From Cercospora beticola (Eukaryota; Ascomycota; Dothideomycetes; Mycosphaerellales; Mycosphaerellaceae): a stretch of 64,000 nucleotides of DNA. Below, one piece after another: positions 11,969 to 22,631 of this stretch. The stretch's first letter is position 1, and each line of letters begins with the position of its first letter. The stretch is taken from positions 2,046,001 to 2,110,000 of the forward strand of contig NC_088941.1 of assembly GCF_033473495.1 (NCBI RefSeq), written 5' to 3'. The notes under the pieces were generated by a model. The model was given only the letters and a program-made list of their open reading frames with translations. It did no database searches and had not been told where the DNA came from. Position numbers and translations under genes: made by a program.

Positions 11969-14293
11969 ATGGACTTCTACGACGGCCCCCAGTATTGTAA
12001 GTGCTTCGTGCTAAAATCCCAGCATAGGCTAACGTGGGTAGCCCGGGACTCTATTGCGACGTTCGATAGCGAGCAAAGCATCAACACCGCCAGCTCAATC
12101 TTCAGTGTTGCCCGATCCAACTCTCGAGCGTCGACGAACACAGCCTACTCATCGCATTCACAACCATATGCCCAAGCAATTTCCTCGTTCGATCCGCCGC
12201 AACGAAGCGCGCCCTCGGGCTCCGCATCGCACGGCTGGCCAAGCACGATAGGTCACGACAGGCAACGTGCTGCCCAGATTGTCACCGACCCGCGACGACT
12301 TGCTCTATACACTGCAGCACAGCGAGCTCCATCGCAGGCAGCAGAGACGAAGGCGTCGCCGATTAGCCCTGCCAATCGTCAACATACACCATTGGCTGAG
12401 AAGCAAGCAAACAACAAGTTCGCTTGTTCACACTGCCGAGAAGTCTTCACCAAGAAATCAGACAGGAAGAAGCACTGGCACAACCGCTGCCAGTATCTTG
12501 GTGATCCGAGAATACCGGAAGGCGCCTACGATGCTTTCGTGTGTCCTCAGTGTGATCACGTCGCTCGGAACGAAGATCAGCAGCGGAGACATCAGAAAGT
12601 CAGTGGCCACAAGGGCGATTGGGCCCCGACTCGCTTGTGTGGTAAGGCTCGCTACACTTGTTCAAATCACGATACGATCTTTCACAATGCTCATGCATTC
12701 TATGCACACTTCGAGCGCGACAATTGCCCCCTCAACAATCACAGTGGCGGCAAAGATGGCTACAGGCACCATCAAGCCAGGGTCGCCGTGCTACTGCAAG
12801 AGGGCCGGGATGAACTGCACGAGAGACATACTCATCTCTATGCTGCCTTGATGGCGTATTGCAGCAATCTTGGAATGCGCGCGGATGCATGGCGACCTAT
12901 TGTTCAAAGACTGCCCGCCGAAGAAGCTCTCTCCATAGCCAACAAGCTGGAATGGGGACTGCAAAATGCCAATGGATCAGCCGTCAGTCGTCTTGGCTTC
13001 ACTGATGTGATGAAGATGGTAGCTCAAGCTGTACCTCTATCTGCAATATGTGACTTCAAGCACGAAGCTGCCTGGTGCGTGGGAAACGATTCACCGAGCC
13101 GTTCGATCGAGCCTTCCGAGCAACGCCCTTCATCGCAGCCACAATCCGCTCGCAGTGCGCAAAGGGGACCGAACGACAGTGCAACGAAGCCGGCATCAGC
13201 ATCTGCACAAGCACACCCACGGTCGCAAGAGCGACAGGGTGGCGCAGGTTTTGCAGTGCACAGAACAGAGCCACTTCTCCGTACAAATGAGGCCGATTTT
13301 ACCATCCCATGGCCCGAAGCTCGACGTGACTTGAATCACTCTCACAACGAGAGACGACCGGCTCAACATTTGCCCGATGCCTCCAGGCATTTGCCGGAGA
13401 TGGAGGTGATGAAAAGCACCACTCCGGTGTTTCTGGCCGCAATGGCGCAGAGGACTGTGCCTGATAACAATCAGACACACTGGCACGATGAGGATGACTG
13501 GGACATCGTCGACCAAGTTTCGATGCCCACGGCAAACATCACTGCTTCCGATCACGACCATTATCCCGAGTTCCAAGCTCTTACGCCGTCTCCCACGAAG
13601 GACACACATTACGAATGGACAATTCCGGCGCCGCCCTCGAGGAAGCGGCCTATTTCAACCAGCAGTTCAGTGCTCCCGGATTCCATTGCGCGTTCAAAAG
13701 CGGGACCGAAACACAATCTTGCACTGCGCCCGGCATCTAAGGACTCCACTACGTCTGTGCAAACGACCGCAGTGCCTCAATCGCCCAGAACGAGCCAGCG
13801 AAGCTCTGGCGAAAGCATTGTTGGAAAGTGGTTCAATTACGCGAACTATTTCGAACAACCTGCAACTCCTACACTGCTACTGCCAGGGACAAAGGGAGCA
13901 GACTACAGCGATGTGAACAACCATCAGCAAGCTCCACAGTCCACCACTCTCCCGGAACGCAGCAGGACAGCCGGCCAGGCGGTAAAAGCTGTCTTCAGAA
14001 AAATGAAGACTCCAAGTGTGCGCGAAATCAGCGACGCTCCATCTGAGTCGACCACAACATCTCCACCGCGTGCTAGGCCAATTTCACGCTGCGTGCACTG
14101 TGGCAAGATTGATGATATCGCTTGCCTCACGAACCACATCTCAGACCGACGACAAGCTCAAGCCCGTCACAATCGTCGAAATGGAAGCATTTTGGATCCC
14201 ACCGCAGTCGCCGAAGCGTTTAACGAATTTGATCCTACTTTTGATATGTTTGCGAACTATGCTGGATATTCCAACGACAGTTACGATTTTTGA
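11969..14293 (+). CDS. C2H2-like zinc-finger protein, function unknown
   Basis: Exons 11969-11996 and 12042-14293 encode about 759 residues. The 45-nt intron has a strong donor (GTAAGT), a GCTAAC branch and a TAG acceptor. It is a multiple of three without a stop, so the unspliced frame is also open (774 codons); splicing is inferred from the signals. Residues about 130-245 hold three Cys/His fingers: CSHCREVF with a C-terminal H-x-H/C, CPQCDHVA ending in H-x6-H, and a YTCSNHD motif. A fourth CxxC (CVHCGK) lies near the C-terminus. The rest is Ser/Pro/Gln-rich and looks disordered. A DNA- or RNA-binding regulator is likely, but no known family was recognised. Confidence 0.75.
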   Translation: MDFYDGPQYCKCFVLKSQHRLTWVARDSIATFDSEQSINTASSIFSVARSNSRASTNTAYSSHSQPYAQAISSFDPPQRSAPSGSASHGWPSTIGHDRQRAAQIVTDPRRLALYTAAQRAPSQAAETKASPISPANRQHTPLAEKQANNKFACSHCREVFTKKSDRKKHWHNRCQYLGDPRIPEGAYDAFVCPQCDHVARNEDQQRRHQKVSGHKGDWAPTRLCGKARYTCSNHDTIFHNAHAFYAHFERDNCPLNNHSGGKDGYRHHQARVAVLLQEGRDELHERHTHLYAALMAYCSNLGMRADAWRPIVQRLPAEEALSIANKLEWGLQNANGSAVSRLGFTDVMKMVAQAVPLSAICDFKHEAAWCVGNDSPSRSIEPSEQRPSSQPQSARSAQRGPNDSATKPASASAQAHPRSQERQGGAGFAVHRTEPLLRTNEADFTIPWPEARRDLNHSHNERRPAQHLPDASRHLPEMEVMKSTTPVFLAAMAQRTVPDNNQTHWHDEDDWDIVDQVSMPTANITASDHDHYPEFQALTPSPTKDTHYEWTIPAPPSRKRPISTSSSVLPDSIARSKAGPKHNLALRPASKDSTTSVQTTAVPQSPRTSQRSSGESIVGKWFNYANYFEQPATPTLLLPGTKGADYSDVNNHQQAPQSTTLPERSRTAGQAVKAVFRKMKTPSVREISDAPSESTTTSPPRARPISRCVHCGKIDDIACLTNHISDRRQAQARHNRRNGSILDPTAVAEAFNEFDPTFDMFANYAGYSNDSYDF

Positions 14294-14766
14294 TTTCTCT
14301 ACATCGCGGAACGATTAAACTTGTACAATAGAAGATCTTTGCGCCTGACTTGCAGGACCTCATCCCAGATTTTACGAAAGACACGACTTACTACTGTAAC
14401 AATCTTGTACTATAGAAACTATGTAATATGACTACTTTCACTTCATCAATGATACCTTCTCTTTGAAATTGTTCACAAGCCCGGGCAACGCATTTGATGA
14501 AGCTGGGGTCGAGTATCAGGCCTAGTCTTTGGAGACAGCGAGACGCCACAGATGCACCGCCACAGAGACCCACTTCGAGGCACAGCTGAGCTGTTGTCTC
14601 ATCCGGAACCCCAGCAACGATCCCGCGCATTGCCTCATAGATAACGAGACACGTCTCTTCCTCTTTCTCTCTACATTGCGTCCATCATACAACGCAATAG
14701 ACATCAGCACTGAAACTTCCATCGACGTCCGACGCCTTGAATAACAGCTGTCCACACCACCAAAAC
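14294..14766. other. intergenic, 0.47 kb
   Basis: Terminator of the zinc-finger gene and promoter of the M18 peptidase gene. No gene seen. Confidence 0.5.
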
Positions 14767-16614
14767 ATGGTCCGCAACGCCGCCTCAATGCAATCACTAC
14801 GAAGCAGCTATCTCCCAGACCGGACCGTCGAGAGACCTCAATCGAGCTCGCGCCCAAACGCCTCCTCAGCGTCCAGCGCCGTCCCCGCAAGATCCTCGCC
14901 CTCGATAGCAAATCTGCTTCAAGAGGATGACAATACCATATCTGCAAAGCTGGCGGCTGCGGAAGCTCAAGTCTGGTCTCTCAAGGAAATGATCAAGCTG
15001 AAAGCGGCGGCGCAGAAGCAGCTGCAGCGACAGGAGCAGCGCTCAAAGGTGCGCAGATATCACGGGTCAGACCGCCAGACTGAGCAGGAGGCACTGCAAG
15101 AACGCTATAACTCTCTGCGAGATTTCGATATAGAGAGCTTTCTACGATCTCAAGAGCCCATGAAAGAGAAGAAGAACGCAGCATCTTACACAAAACCCTT
15201 TTGCGATTTCTTAACCGAAAACCCAACAGTCTTTCACGCCGTCGACGCATTGAAACAAGACTTAAAAAACGCCGGTTTCACACAACTTTCCGAACGCGAT
15301 GCCTGGAAAATCGAACCTAGTGGGAAATACTTCGTTGAGCGGAACGGCTCTTCTATGATCGCTTTCTCTGTTGGAGCGAAGTATGAGCCTGGCAATGGAG
15401 CTGCAGTTTTGGCTGGTCATGTTGATGCTTTGACTGCGAAGTTGAAGCCTATCAGCAATGTTCCGAATAAGGCGGGTTATTTGCAGCTCGGGGTTGCGCC
15501 TTATGCTGGGGGGTTGGGGAAGACGTGGTGGGATCGTGATTTGGGGATTGGTGGGAGAGTACATGTGAGGGAAGGGGATAAGATTGTTACGAAGCTTGCT
15601 AAGTTGGATTGGCCTATTGCGAAACTCCCGACTTTAGCTGAACACTTCGGCCAACCTTCGCAAGGGCCTTTCAACAAGGAGACTCAGATGGTGCCGATTA
15701 TTGGGCTGGAATCCGCGAGCGAGCGCATGGCTGCGATGAAATTGCCATCCCCGGCCCCATTTTCTCAACCACCACTCCTGGTTTCTAATCAGTCTCTGAA
15801 TACCTTCGTCAGCACTCAGCCACTAGCTCTCGTCAAGGCTATTGGTGCCTCACTCGGCCTGGGGAGTAATGAACTCCACAATATCGTCAATTGGGAACTC
15901 GAACTCTTCGATACCCAACCCGCCACCGTCATCGGTCTCCACAAAGAACTGATCTCCGCCGGCCGCATAGATGACAAACTCTGCTCCTGGTCCGCTCTCC
16001 AAGCTCTCATCGAAAGCTCCAGCTACGGTACCGAGGATAGCTCCCTCATCAAAGTCGTCGGCCTCTTCGACGATGAAGAAATCGGCTCTCTTCTCCGTCA
16101 AGGTGCACGCGGTAACTTCCTCCCTATCACACTCGAACGCGCTGTAGGCGCTCTAGCTGGTCACACGCCAGGTTCAGATCTCATGGGACGCACATACGCC
16201 AACTCCTTCATGGTCTCATCAGACGTTACACACGCCGTGAACCCGAATTTCACCGAAGTCTACCTCGCGAACCACGCACCACATCTCAATGTTGGAGTCG
16301 CCATTGCGGCGGACTCAAACGGGCATATGACGACCGACTCGGTCTCGACAACCATCCTAAAGCGTTGTGCGGATAGAGTTGGAGCGCAATTGCAGGTCTT
16401 CCAGATCAGGAATGATAGTCGGTCTGGAGGGACTGTGGGGCCAATGTTGTCTTCTGCTATGGGGATGAGAGCGATTGATGCTGGCTTGGCGCAGTTGAGT
16501 ATGCATTCTATTCGGGCTACGACTGGAGCGTTGGATCCTGGGTTGGGAGTGCAGTTGTTTAAGGGCTTTTTGGATGAGTTTGAGGAGGTTGATAGGGAGG
16601 TTAGGGATGAATAG
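14767..16614 (+). CDS. LAP4: M18 metallo-aminopeptidase, LAP4/APE1-like
   Basis: An intronless 615-residue protein begins at the ATG at 14767. The M18 family removes N-terminal acidic or neutral residues as a two-zinc aminopeptidase. Visible motifs are GHVDALTAKLKP (metal His about 217, Asp about 219), GKTWWDRDLGIGGRV, NKETQMVPIIG, DDEEIGS (about 435, catalytic and metal Glu), SSDVTHAVNP and the late MHSIR His near 579. The GPFNKETQMVPIIG region resembles yeast vacuolar aminopeptidase I (Lap4/Ape1) more than the cytosolic aspartyl aminopeptidase. The first 130 residues carry no peptidase motif: a Ser-rich stretch, then a predicted coiled coil around residues 55-105. In yeast Ape1 a helical propeptide drives packaging into the vacuole by the Cvt pathway; a similar role here is only a guess. 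Confidence 0.9.
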   Translation: MVRNAASMQSLRSSYLPDRTVERPQSSSRPNASSASSAVPARSSPSIANLLQEDDNTISAKLAAAEAQVWSLKEMIKLKAAAQKQLQRQEQRSKVRRYHGSDRQTEQEALQERYNSLRDFDIESFLRSQEPMKEKKNAASYTKPFCDFLTENPTVFHAVDALKQDLKNAGFTQLSERDAWKIEPSGKYFVERNGSSMIAFSVGAKYEPGNGAAVLAGHVDALTAKLKPISNVPNKAGYLQLGVAPYAGGLGKTWWDRDLGIGGRVHVREGDKIVTKLAKLDWPIAKLPTLAEHFGQPSQGPFNKETQMVPIIGLESASERMAAMKLPSPAPFSQPPLLVSNQSLNTFVSTQPLALVKAIGASLGLGSNELHNIVNWELELFDTQPATVIGLHKELISAGRIDDKLCSWSALQALIESSSYGTEDSSLIKVVGLFDDEEIGSLLRQGARGNFLPITLERAVGALAGHTPGSDLMGRTYANSFMVSSDVTHAVNPNFTEVYLANHAPHLNVGVAIAADSNGHMTTDSVSTTILKRCADRVGAQLQVFQIRNDSRSGGTVGPMLSSAMGMRAIDAGLAQLSMHSIRATTGALDPGLGVQLFKGFLDEFEEVDREVRDE

Positions 16615-17034
16615 AGAGGGTCTTGTGGCGGGATTTGTGGTCATGGAGATGAATGTATGAGTACTGAATCTACGATTTGTAGAAGTGAATATGACAACGT
16701 CCTGATCCGTTCCGCTCAACCTATACACAGTTTTCGTGGCGCCTGGTCATTCTCGATTTTCGCGAGCTACGCGCGTATCGGCCTGACTCTTGCCTAGTCC
16801 TACCCTGAGGTGGATGATGAGCTTCACCTTCGGCGTGTGGGCTGGTAGATCGTGGCCAGATCAAGGTGGTGCGACGGAGAGGTCGTTGCAAGAACCGATG
16901 AGTCGTCGTTACTTTTTCTTTTTGCTGCAAAGATCGCACACGTACGCATGCTTCTTCTTGAATTTACGCAAAACCCTGCTCCATGGTTCCCTTCACATCT
17001 TCATATCGATATAGGCCGGAAATGTTACTGATCT
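16615..17034. other. convergent intergenic, 0.42 kb
   Basis: 3' flanks of the M18 peptidase gene and of the disrupted gene on the minus strand. Nothing else seen. Confidence 0.5.
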
Positions 17035-17827
17035 TCACCGTGCCTGCGCAGCGACACTAGCCGCCAGTAGCCAGTCCTCCCGAGGAATTGGCGAGCCATC
17101 TGCCTTAGTCATGCCATATCGCACACGTCCGTCCCATGTGAGTGGGAAATCCTCATAGATACCGTGGTTCCGAAATGCTGGCAGTATAACATCCTTATAC
17201 CAATTAGGATTCATAGAAAGCTCTTCCCAATCCCAATGGCCCACAATCTCCGAGGACGTGACTTCCCAAACGCACAAATAATCGTCTTTATAGTAGGCGT
17301 AGTCTTTGTTGTATGGGTCTGCAACACCGTAGTACTGCATCTCGGAATGAAAGTCCAATGTAGGAAGCCCGGTTCTAAATCGGATACTTGGCGCACGATT
17401 ACAGTGAGTTTTTGTGATTGCCAGCCATGCCGGGCTCTGATAGCGGCGTTGCGTTCGACGGCTTGTGGTGTCTTGGAAAAGGACATGTATGGTGTTGGCA
17501 TATCCCATTTAGTCCAGTCGGCATGTCGCTCCAGGCTTTCCTTTCTTGCTTCGAAAGTGTCAAGTCGCTGTTCATTAGCTCTGGCTAACATGCTCCCATC
17601 CTCTTCTGGCCGACTTCCGGATTGGTGATCCCATAGTCGCATCAGCGGTCGGTCAGAAAGTTCGTCATGAACGTTCGTGGTGAAGTCGGGGTGCAGTTCA
17701 CGCTCATTGAGGTCTACACCACACTGGGTAGGCGTGTACCAGTAGCGCTGTAGGCTCCGTGAGGCGGCATCTGAAGGGGGGGGCACTGTTCGCCCAGCAG
17801 CTCTTTGATTGTCTTGGGGTCGAGCAT
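17035..17827 (-). pseudogene. hypothetical protein (perhaps DUF7587-like) with disrupted frame
   Basis: Three pieces on the minus strand read as one protein only if the frame changes twice. The ATG at 17827 starts MLDPKTIKELLGEQC, then a run of eight C (plus-strand G run at 17776-17783) puts the next block (LQRYWYTPTQCG to QSQKLTVIVRQ) one base out of frame. The third block (MQYYGVADPYNKDY to the stop at 17035) is again in another frame. A weak 47-nt intron (GTATCC...CCGAG) could join blocks two and three. Residues such as KWDMPTPYMSFSKT followed by LTVIV and a later CVWEV strand recall the fungal DUF7587 fold, which I only weakly recognise. It may be a decaying gene or a live gene with a homopolymer error in the assembly. 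Confidence 0.45.
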
Positions 17828-18733
17828 TGTTGATGCAACTTCGGAACAGATGGAGAATGATGGAGAGGTCAGCTAAAGGAATGGCATGTGCAGTTGTCTT
17901 GACTCATTGGCATATAATCTCTTTCATGTTCTATCGGCTTTCAAATATCCAATCCTGACTTTATGACTCCTCGCAGAATCAAGAAAAAAAAAAATGGCCG
18001 GCAGCATGCATCAGGGGCGCGGTTCGCAACGATGCAAGGATGCTCTCTGTCGAAGGTCAGCTGTCTCGTCGAGCCTTCAGCCCGACGGATCTCGCCCAGA
18101 GAAACAGTGTTCAGAAGCTTGGAGTTGTGGTGCCGAAATAGTGTCAGTGGAGTTGAAGGGGCGGGAAGAAGACTGGATAGATCATAGATGCATTCAATGC
18201 CACGGCACCCGCTTCGCAGCGCCACATGAGTCGTGCAGCATATTCCTGTAGCAACAGAGAATTTGGGTGCTTTTCATTTTCGACTGAGCACCGTGCTTGT
18301 GAGGGGTAGGGCTTCATGTGCAATTCCCTTGAACATCTTGGTGCTCAGCGATCCCTGTGAAGTTGGAAGCAGCTTCTGCTTCGCCTCGGTCGTCCTGCCG
18401 AGAGAGTTCATGCCACGGCACCAACACGGTGACTTCGAACCTTTCTTCTTCCCACGACTCACCAACTTCCCGCCATGACGGACTTGAGCATTCTGAAGCT
18501 GCACGATGCACGTCCAAAGCCACCGACCATGATTGTCTCTGGCCAGAACCAGAGTGCGGTAGTCAAGTGAGCGAGAGCAAGGAATGGACGTTGCTATGAC
18601 GTTCTTGTGCTGTGTTCCAGCTGTGATCCCGCAGCGAATCACTTCCAAGATATTCACACGACAATCGCAAGACGCCGCATCGTGATGCTGCTAGGACGCC
18701 GTTCGCTCTCCCTCTCCCAGCATTCTCACCATC
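17828..18733. other. divergent promoter region, 0.9 kb
   Basis: It separates the disrupted minus-strand gene from the PhoD-family gene. It contains a run of about eleven A at 17982-17993. No supported gene. Confidence 0.5.
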
Positions 18734-20852
18734 ATGGCTTCGTCGACGACATACGATCTCGCGAAGATCGCGACGGCGGTGAGCTCAGTCTTGCTGAGAT
18801 TGAGCGCGTTTGTGTTTCTGAGATGGGTGAGTTAAGCAAACGATGCGCCGGAGCTTGTACGGAGGGAGAGAAGCTGACAATGGATGCCACAGATACCAGG
18901 ACATGTAAGTACACCTTGGTAGCACCTTTACCGATCACTCCGAGCTCATTCCTGCGCAGCACTTCCCGCCAATCATCTACACAACCTTCCTCACCTATCT
19001 CCCCACATTCTGGTACATTTTCACACATACTAGTCCTTGGAAAGTGATAGCGGACAATGTCTTCGTGACGGAGAGGCCAGCGACGCCTGAGCCGGTCCTG
19101 GATGAGAATGGCGATATTATGATTGCAGACGAAGAGCTGGTGGTCGAAGAGGAGATTGATCTCGTGGAGAAGAATCCCAGAATTCTCAAGACACTTCTCA
19201 CTGGCCTGCCCAGTCCTTCAAGCACACTTCTGAGCCTGATCACTTTCTTGATCAATGTCTTGTTGGTGCTGTTCAGTCTGCACCTCGTTCATGGAGCACG
19301 GCAGTTCTACCCAGCCCACGACCTGTCTTTCGCTCGGACAGGTTATGTTTCTGATACTGGGGCAAAGATCATGGTCAGAGAGCCCGATGCTCACCTGTAC
19401 CCAGTCACTGCATCCTATCGTTATGCTGACCCGCCTCTGCACGCATGGAGATCTGACACTTCTTGGAAGTCAGCTGGACAGATTGATTGGTTCGATGAGC
19501 GGACAGACTTCACTGATACCTTCACCTTGAAGGGACTGCACCCGGATACACGTTATCAGTGGGTGACCAGCAACAACAATACTGGTTTCTTCACGACCGC
19601 TCCCCAAGCTGGACAGATCTCAGCGAGAGCCGACAATCAAAACTTGTTCACGTTCGTGCATTCCTCTTGCATTAAGCTCAACTTCCCCTATGCTCCTTGG
19701 AATCATCCGCTATCAGCTCCAGGCTTCCAAAAACTGGCTGAAGGTCTGAAGGGGCTCAAGGCACAATTCATGCTGTTCTTGGGAGATTTCATCTACATCG
19801 ACGTCCCCGGTGGCACTGGCTACAAGCTCGAGGATTACAGACGCCAATATAGACAAGTCTACGCGAGTCCAGACTGGCCAGCCGCATCGACAGAGCTGCC
19901 TTGGATCCACGTCTATGATGATCATGAGATTAGCAATGACTGGGATGGCAACACCACTGGTGTGTTTCACGCCGCGAACGATCCTTATGAGCATTATCAC
20001 ATATCTGCCAATCCTCCTGCGCATCGCAAGGGCGAAACCTACTTCTCTTTCACGCAAGGCCCGGCATCATTCTTCATGCTGGACACTCGGCGCTATCGTT
20101 CACCAAATGATGGCACGAATGGTTCAGATCCTATCACCGGCGAGCCGACAAAGACTATGCTTGGCCAACAACAATTGAGCGATCTACTCGGATGGCTTAA
20201 GAGCCCTGAGCGGGATGGCGTTCGTTGGAAGGTCGTTGTGTCTTCTGTACCATTCACCAAGAACTGGTGGTTCGGTGCGCAAGATACGTGGCGAGGATAT
20301 CTTGGTGAGCGCCAAATTATTCTCGAAGCCATGTGGGATGTCGGTCTTCGTGGCGGCGTTGGTGTCATTGTTCTATCCGGCGACAGGCACGAGTTCGCAG
20401 CCACCTCTTTCCCGCCACCTCCAGAAGGAAAGGAGGAAATCATTGGCCTTGGACAGCTTGGTATCGGTGCCAATCCGCTCTCTCATAACCGCGATGCAGC
20501 ACATCTCTCACCTGAAGAAAAATCAGCTCTTCGTACACGGACGAAGCGCTGGCCGCTGAGCGCTACCGTACACGAATTCAGCGTTTCGCCGTTGAATATG
20601 TTCTATCTGCCAATCAGAACATACACCGAATCCTCGACAGATGAGAGTTACGTCAGCGATGTCTGCATCAAGTACCTGCCCGATGGCAACAGCAAGTTCG
20701 GAGCTGTCAGTATCAGCAATCCCAAGAATTCGGATCAGAGCGTCTTGACGTATCGACTATTTGTGGATGGTGTTGAGACCTGGAGTTACACCTTGACAAC
20801 TCCACCCGACGTGAGAGGTGGATCAAGAAGCAAGGACGCCATCTGGGGATGA
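18734..20852 (+). CDS. membrane-anchored PhoD-family phosphatase
   Basis: Exons 18734-18826, 18893-18904 and 18960-20852 encode about 665 residues. Exon 2 is only 12 nt (IPGH). The joined N-terminus has hydrophobic segments at about residues 10-30, 35-55 and 120-140, so the enzyme is probably membrane-anchored. The PhoD-like metallophosphatase core follows with LFLGDFIYID, VYDDHEISNDWDGN, FFMLDTRRYRS and VLSGDRHEFAAT, which carry the metal-binding Asp, His and Asn residues. The family hydrolyses phosphate mono- or diesters using Fe/Ca; the substrate of this fungal membrane type is unknown to me. The introns at 18827-18892 and 18905-18959 have GTGAGT and GTAAGT donors and CAG acceptors. Confidence 0.88.
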
Positions 20853-22631
20853 AGCTAGACCTAGAATGTCATATTATTAATTGCTTCTTGGGGAATAGGA
20901 ACATCTTGGCAGGTGTTGGTTTATTTGCTTATTCTCGCTGGACACCTGCTTGCATACGAGCTTGGTATCTGTAGCCAGTGAGCCAAAAAGGACCTCTGTT
21001 CTAGCTGCAGTTGGTTCTATATCCGACTTGTCGCTGATGAACGATCGTTTCCGTTCGCTCGAGACTAGAGACGACACAAAAGTAAAGGGGTCCTTTGCCC
21101 TGTGTCCGTCTCATCAGAGGATTGCTTGACGAATTCTAGGGCACCAGCCCCTTTGCAAGCCTCCCTCAGCCACGACTCACCGGCAGTTGTAGTTTTGTAC
21201 CTTTCCCCTGTCTACGTCGCGCTCTAACGTGACATCCGGAGACTTTTGTGCGGCTGGAAATGTAGCAGCAGGTTTTCGGCACCAGTGCTTTAGCTTTTCG
21301 GCAGCGACGGCACGTCTGGTCTTGGTAAGCCGGTGGAGAGGAAGCACTTTTACAGCCAATGTAGGGCTTGTCTTTGCTAGTCACCATCAGTCTTTCTTAG
21401 GAGTAACCACTGGATCGGGTCGTCACATTGCAGCGGCCTGTCGGACCAAAGTCAAGTCTTCGGCCGGATCAGTCGACCGCTGCATTCGGAGTCGCAGCGG
21501 AGTACAGTCTGTATGCAGTTCGGTGCTCGCTGTCTTCCTCGGAGTCGACCAAATCCTCAACTCCTACTGGACTTGCGGTGCCTTGACGTGATCTTCGCTT
21601 GAACTCTGTTTGCTGACTTGGATGACAGAGTTTCTGGTGACTAACAGTAGCCCCGACAGCATCGAAGCGCCAGCCACTCTGGAGGCGGGTTTCGCGGGTG
21701 GAGCGCGTCAGGAACAGGCACATGCTTTCGACGAAAGATATCGCAACGGCTCGCGCTTGTCATCGCGCAGCGAAATCGGTTCGGTTTGCCGATCAACATG
21801 GAAAGTATCGTCTGCAGTCAAAGACCACCAACTCCGTGTTGTCGTGCTCGCAAGGCTGAGCAAGCAGGACTAGATTTCGGTGTTGTATCTTTGTCCGGTA
21901 TCGCTCCATGGAAACTCCACTGCTCGACATATTCGGACTGTCCTAGAGAGCGAGTGACGAGATCCTGCGCTACGTCGACCGGATGGCCTGCGTTCCACAA
22001 AAGCTTGTTTTCACCTTCGATGCCAACCACGAGCCTCAGTGTATTGTTGGAACCAGTTCAGACTCGATATAAAAATCGCAACAAAGGGACGCCATAGGCC
22101 TGGAGTCAACACAGTCTGCTGCTAACTTCACTCGTCGGATACGCGTATCGTTGTACTGTGGCAATAGCTTAAGCTCTCGAAGGATTGATCTTAATGCTCC
22201 AAGCCTGCAAGGCGCGGCTTTAGCGTTCACTGCCTCCCTCTGATCACTGTCTTTCACTGCCGATCACAGAATAACTCTGACGAGCTCTCTTTCGGAGACA
22301 TCCTGCCGGCTCCTACAGCCACTCGCAAAAGCTCACCTGAATGGCTGGCGACTTTCTCCCTCTGATTCATACTCTCGCGGTGTTCTAATTCTAGCGCCTT
22401 GCGCACGCTTCATAGGTGCATGGCTAGCTCAATTCCTCGCGTTCAATCTTGCGCACACACGTAGGATCTGGCGAGCGAGTATCGCTGGGGTTTAGAGTAA
22501 TCTCCGGTGGGTCTCTCTTCACCGGTTGCCTACGTGCTCACACGTGAAATATAGATTGGGGTGTACGACATCTTCCCCATCTATTGACCGGGTCAGACCA
22601 CGTCTGATCTTACAGCATCCACACATACAAC
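20853..22631. other. intergenic, 1.8 kb
   Basis: A long stretch upstream of the transcription-factor gene. Open frames up to 120 codons (21229-21591 plus) show no domain. A TATAAAAA-like sequence lies at 22068-22075 and a TGAAATATAG stretch near 22545, so the promoter may be here. No gene supported. Confidence 0.5.

Noticed and set aside
12267..12851. 194-codon plus-strand frame in the zinc-finger gene
   Set aside because: It is a shadow frame within the real coding exon, which has the zinc-finger motifs.
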